From: Erpetoichthys calabaricus
Taxonomy: Eukaryota > Chordata > Cladistia > Polypteriformes > Polypteridae
Length of the DNA stretch: 64,000 nucleotides
Direction of reading: 5' to 3'
Assembly (NCBI RefSeq): GCF_900747795.2
Contig: NC_041409.2
Span: 69,796,460 to 69,860,459 of the forward strand
The number at the start of each line of letters is the position of its first letter. Position 1 is the first letter of the stretch. Positions 59,315 through 64,000 of the stretch are shown here, in pieces. Made by a program: the position numbers and the translations under genes. Below the pieces are notes generated by a model. It had not been told where the DNA came from. It ran no database searches and worked only from the letters and a program-made list of their open reading frames with translations.

Positions 59315-60705
59315 ACTGATGTGTGAATGGCTTAGAAAAGCAAAAGGACTTCAAAGAATTAAAGGTTAACCTTCCATTTGTTGCAGCAGAAGCTCATTTC
59401 TGGTGATTAATCTGTTCATTAATCAGACTGCCCTCCTAATTGAAAAACAACGAGTGGCCGGAAATCGTGAGCCTTCAGGATCTGTTGGAGGTTAGACATC
59501 TGCCTAACAGTTTGATTGTCTGCATTATGTTTAGTCAAGGACAGTGTTTTAAAGAAATGAACTGAGCAAATTCAAAGTATAGATTTTAGGTTGAGGCATA
59601 GGATTTTTTTGTGATTTTGTGTTCAGTTTACCTTGTTTTTTTTATTACAATACTGATATACTGTTTTTCATATTGCTAATATCTCAATTACAGCTTATTT
59701 TTTGATTAACTAAATTGACTCCAAACAACAAAAGTACCCAACGATCATTTATTTACAGATCCATCTGTCAGTTTTAACTATAAGACAAGTCTTTGAGTGA
59801 ATAGACGCCAGGGAGATTCAGACTATTTAATACTTCTAATGACTTAAATGACTTGACAGTGAGAGGTGTGAGACAGCTGAATGGCAAAGGCCTACATGGC
59901 AAAGGATTGCAGTTAATTGCTACCTGGTTCAACAAGCAGATGTGGATAGTGAGGAGCACCAACAAGACTAGTATACTCTCGAGATACCCTTAAGTGACTC
60001 CTACTTACAGCACTACACCACTCTGCTTTTAAAGCAGCGCAGCAGCAGGCGGGTGGTAAAATCAATATTTTGTTGTCAGCAGGCCTTGCAGTTCGGATGA
60101 ATTGCTGACCATAGCAGTATAAAGCCAGACTTCAGTGACTCAGTGAGGGTCTCGCTCACCACACTGTTTTATCGAAGGCCTGTCAATGCTACACTTTTTG
60201 TTGCCTAAAGGAAGGTAGACAGCCTACAGATCAATACTTTTTTAGATATGGAATTGTGTGTTGCTTTTTGTCATTGACTACTAACTAACATTTGAAATCT
60301 CTCACTTACATACGAGTAGCCACATCCAGCAAGGTCAAGGCAAGCTCCATGCATCAGCATTATTTGGTTTCTAGAGAAGAACGAGGCTAACTGTCCTTCA
60401 ATACACTGAAGACTCATGTAGTGCCATTCTTTCTGCCAAAACCATCTTTAACCTCATCCAGTTATTTCTACTATCTTTGGTGTTACATGCACAGTGGATC
60501 AAATCACTGACATCTGCTGGACATTTAGGATTCACCACAGAAGGACATTGCTTTAAAATGACAGAAGCTGCAGATACACAACTACCTCATTAATTTTTTT
60601 CCCCTTGTATAGGGTGACCCATTGTTTTTTTTGACATCATTGACCCAGTTTGCCATTATTGCATACATATTAAATCATTTTTATAGTGTGTGAACTTTTT
60701 TATTC
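59315..60705. other. No recognisable feature
   Basis: AT-rich; no exon or repeat that I can name. Confidence 0.35.
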
Positions 60706-60711
60706 TAAAAA

Positions 60712-60930
60712 ATCTATCCATCCACCAAATGTTGAAATCTGCCCTTTCTAGTAAAAGATTACAGGAAGTCAGAGTCTAAGCCCTATAGTGTCAGGTGCAA
60801 GGTAGGAAGCAGTGCAGTAGAGGGTGCAAATCAAACAAGAGGGTATATTGACACCCACCCACCCACACATCAAGCATCACCAAGAGCCAGGGGGTGATGG
60901 AGAGGAACAATACATAACCATTAACCATGC
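60712..60930 (-). repeat. (GGAT)n-tailed retroposon, degenerate
   Basis: The plus strand reads atctatccatccaccaaatg, gcaaggtaggaagcagtgca, then cacccacccacccacacatc, in the tail-to-middle order of the family. Confidence 0.5.
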
Positions 60931-60952
60931 TGAGAACTAAACCCAGTTTAAA

Positions 60953-61560
60953 ATGTCTTCTTTAAGTAATTTTACTGTATATGTGGGGTGTGCCATGCCT
61001 TCGTTGTTTATTGTGGAGTGTTATTTTTTCAGATATTTATTGTATTCATGTTTTTGGTTACTATTGTTCTGTTTATATATTATTTATTATCTACATATTC
61101 TGTGTCCTCCTGTGTTCCTTTTGTTTTGTGGGTGGGGCCCCAAGAGGTGGAGCCATTCTGACATCACTGTTGGAGGACCACCCCCAGCCTATGTAATTGG
61201 AGGCAGGGAGTAGGACCTTCAACAGTTCCTTGTCGTTTGGAGTGTTCATTTAATTGTGAGTGTTGATTTTCTGGATTCTGAATTTCTTTTGCTTCTGTCT
61301 TTAGTTCTCAAGTATTGAATTTCATTTAGCCAGACGAAAAGAAGATTTACAGTTCCTCTCTTTTTTGGGGCATTTATGTGCATTTTTATAGGAAATTTAA
61401 AGAACTATTTTGAACATTTGAAGCCGGATCCCCTCTTGAAGTTTGGAATCAGGCTGCCTTTGGTGAGGTCTATTTCATTCTGGTTAAGGAAAGTCCTGGC
61501 TTGGTTTATGAGTGTTTTTGGAGGCCATCACCCTCTTTCACTGTTTCAAGTGCAGTCAAA
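60953..61560 (+). repeat. Dispersed repeat family, copy 2 (related to 3601-4345)
   Basis: Shares ordered blocks with 3601-4345: tgtcttcttt, a T-rich stretch, tgtgttcct, ggccccaagaggtggagcca, gagtgttgattttctgg, tttacagttcctctct and tctatttcattctggttaag. Non-coding. The two ORFs near its start (60953, 60981) are hydrophobic by composition only. Confidence 0.5.
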
Positions 61561-62329
61561 TCATATCAAAACCAAGCAGAAGGCCATATATTAGCTGAAC
61601 AGGTATTCATTTCTGTCTAATTAAGAAACTGGATTGGACATTTGTGACCACTGCTACCCTTCTGGTCGTATCCAAATAATCCAGGATTGTGAAACTGGCC
61701 TAATGTCATGTAGTATCATTTAGACTACAACATGGTTGAGCTCCTCGAAGGCTGATTTCTTCCTTGTATCTCTCTCTGCCAGGACAATGTTCTGTCTAAA
61801 TAATAGTTCTGGATTTTTTTGTGTAAAAGACCAGGAGGACATCATAAAGCAGAGACACGGAAGAATTACAAACCAGGAATCAAACCAATCTTTCATCAAA
61901 ACAACGATGAAACAAGAATCATAATCAAAAGTTTAGAGCAAAACATGTTAAAACCAGAAAAGCTCTAAGAAAACACAAGCATTTTTTCACAAGTTTTTCC
62001 AATCTCAGACACAACATAAAAGATGTTCCAATATTTATATGGATGTTTCAATGACGTCGCATGTAGCACAACCCTGGAGAATCCTGGGACATTTTACCCT
62101 GGCAACCATTGACTTCATTGCCAGAATATGGTGATGTCTACAAGAAAACAAAATGGCATCACGGCATAATTGCAAAATAAGTAACTTTCTTGGGAAGACT
62201 TGGATCACAAAATAAATATTAACAATAAAGTTCTTGGGTATGAAAACCCCATAAACAATATGCAAATTAATGCAAACATTACAAGGAGGCGCTATGAAAG
62301 TTAAATAAAGAAATCAGTCGCAACAGATA

Positions 62330-62835
62330 ATAACAAACTGTGATACTGAAGGGCTGTGCGTCAACCAATCAATTAATAACTAGCAGCCAAACAATAATGT
62401 GATGCTAAGTGAGTTGAATAGATAACCAGTAACATGAAGGATCCCACTTATAGCTATGTGTTCATCATTCAGTATCTATTTCAGTCTCAAGGTCTGAGAA
62501 ATTTTGACCTTTCCTGGTCTGAAATTTTCTTGGAGTTCTCAGAAAAAAGAAAATCAAAAATTTTGGAAATGTTTGGTGCAGCAAAATGAAAGCATTAAGA
62601 AGGCAATGTGGTTCAGGAGCAGCAAGTCCTCCTGTTTGCAACACCTGGTCATCTTTCACATCACTTTGTATCCTGTTATTTTTGGTTGCTGGTTAAGGAA
62701 AGAAGAAACTAAAAAGTCACATCAATAACAATTAAGGTAAAAGTAGTATGTCCTATTAGCAGCGGTAACTGGTTATTACCTACAAAAATGGCTATAAAGT
62801 ACTCCTGCAGCCACTGTGGCTATCCAGGATCTTAG
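62330..62835. repeat. Partial copy of the 58395-59310 MITE family
   Basis: tgtatcctgttatttttggt tgctggttaaggaaagaaga aac matches tgtaccttgttattgtttgg ctgctaattaagggaaaaag aaac at about 59107. Both run through ttagcag...aactgg into a terminal 'ccag/gcagccactg' block. The left inverted repeat was not found. Confidence 0.55.
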
Positions 62836-62849
62836 TTCGATACCCCTGC

Positions 62850-62935
62850 TCAAGACACTAAGCCCAGTTCATGCTGGATAGGCTCTAGGGACAAAGACCC
62901 TTATATTCGTTTAGGCGGGTAAAGATAGATGGACC
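62850..62935 (+). repeat. (GGAT)n-tailed retroposon tail fragment
   Basis: gctggataggctctagggac... tttaggcgggtaaagatagatgga is the family's 3' end. Confidence 0.5.
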
Positions 62936-62939
62936 TGTA

Positions 62940-63820
62940 TGTTCTTCTAATGTCTATGTTTGGCTTTCTCTGTGTACCTTGTGTAATGTCGTCTGTGCTG
63001 AGTTTGAGTCTTCTACCTGTTTCTGGGTGGAATTCACCCTACAGTTTATAAGACATACTGTACTGTCAGGCAACATTAAACTGTTCCAATGTGGTCACCT
63101 TTGTGTGTATCTATGGAATGGAATAAACATCTATTTGAGTGTGGGTGCAAGGTGACCTCTGACACTGGCTATGTTATTACCTAATAATGCTATTTAATAA
63201 CTGCACAGTATTACATTAAACTTGTAACCAGGGTGACGTGATGGCAGTTATTGAAGTTGCCATATTTATAAATTGACATATTTACTGTATGTTTACTGCA
63301 TTTATATACAACTTTGCACATATTCTGCACTGCTTTTCTTCTTTTTCAAAAGGTATATTTGAATTTTTACTGAACACTAACCTATTTTATTTTATTTTAA
63401 TTACCCACCGATTGAGTTGCCCATTTTTAATAAATCACCTGGGTTGTGGGTGGGGTGTAGATTTTTAAAGAAGCTTGTTTGGGTTAGAGAGAGAGTTTGA
63501 GAGAAGAAGGACTTGGGTTCCACAGAGCAAGGTATGGAGAGTTGGGGTTGAATAGCCTGGCTTTGGGTTTTTGTTTCTTATTTCTTATTAAAGAGATGTA
63601 ATTGTTGTAAGATAGCCATCTATGTGATAAATTTGGATAGGTGTATCTAGCTGTGTAAACTTTGTTTAACTAGATAGCTAAGTTAGTGTTGTCCTCCTGC
63701 CTTGTTTCTGTTTTGTGTAACTTTCTCCATAATTTTTGACAATAAATAGAGTTTTTTTTAGTTAGCTGGTTTAGTTATTTTCTGTGTTTTGTCTCCCTCA
63801 CTCTCTCACTTGTGTGTGGC
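62940..63820. other. No recognisable feature
   Basis: AT-rich, with no exon or repeat that I can name. Confidence 0.35.

Positions 63821-63827
<7 letters not shown>

Positions 63828-63879
<52 letters not shown>
63828..63879. repeat. (AT)n microsatellite
   Basis: A pure dinucleotide run of about 52 bp. Confidence 0.97.
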
Positions 63880-63882
<3 letters not shown>

Positions 63883-64000
63883 CTAGGCCTTTTGGTAGGC
63901 CATAACACAATAAAGACATATTTATGGAGAAACCAGCTCGAGTGGCTGATGTGTTTATGATTCTATCCAGATTCAGAAATGTGAAACTGGAAGGAATCTG

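Overview
This is a vertebrate, almost certainly ray-finned fish, genomic window. The evidence is vertebrate-style split exons of one recognisable gene, fish-type LINEs (Rex1, L2, RTE) and their 3' tails, and many (GGAT)n- and (TATC)n-tailed retroposons. The mix of a GC-rich solo-LTR family, a Helitron ending in a hairpin plus CTAG, and a 'cacgagagaactactta' repeat resembles polypteriform fish (bichir/reedfish). That last assignment is inference from memory of such repeats, not a database result.

Host gene: the only host gene I can support is the 3' end of ARMH4 (C14orf37) on the minus strand. Three spliced exons are visible: a 32-nt microexon (28176-28145), a 135-nt exon carrying the transmembrane helix and basic juxtamembrane tail (27030-26896), and a terminal exon ending in DRVMLLADSSEDEF and a stop (21284-21216). 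An AATAAA lies about 27 nt after the stop. Splice sites and reading phase agree across all three. The long N-terminal exons are not seen; I find no long minus-strand ORF for them, so they probably lie beyond position 64000. Most of 28.2-64 kb is then probably ARMH4 intron, and 1-21.1 kb is downstream intergenic DNA.

Mobile DNA, region by region. 0.5-1.4 kb: RTE-type LINE 3' end (minus). 3.5-4.4 kb: a dispersed repeat also present at 61 kb. 4.6-6.5 kb: a shortened Helitron with a decayed Rep N-terminus, into which a 585-bp LTR has inserted with a 4-bp target duplication. 9.4-13.3 kb: a CTAG-ending repeat, two Rex1 fragments and a large TATC microsatellite. 15.8 kb: L2 endonuclease remnant. 24.3-26.3 kb (ARMH4 intron): two RTE fragments in opposite orientation. 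30.1-34.5 kb: Rex1 with intact FADD box, a triplicated 220-bp module, a long-inverted-repeat MITE, mariner and another transposon-derived ORF. 35.9-36.7 kb: a foldback hAT-type MITE with a perfect 8-bp target duplication. 41 kb: a pogo/Tigger-type MITE. 43.0-44.4 kb: a hAT-like element split by a SINE and a second solo LTR of the 5.8-kb family. 44.7 and 46.1 kb: two minimal retroposons with 13-bp target duplications and the same 5' end. 47.5-49.75 kb: an L2 3' half split by a foldback element whose arms are tandem arrays, and by a tRNA-derived SINE. 54-57 kb: mariner C-terminus and LTR-like units. 58.4-62.8 kb: two copies of another inverted-repeat MITE.

The nested insertions give a relative history: L2, Helitron and hAT-like elements came first, and the LTRs, foldback element and short retroposons came later. 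The most unusual structure is the 799-bp foldback element at 48167-48965. Coordinates of degenerate repeats are approximate; insertions with target duplications are given to the base.
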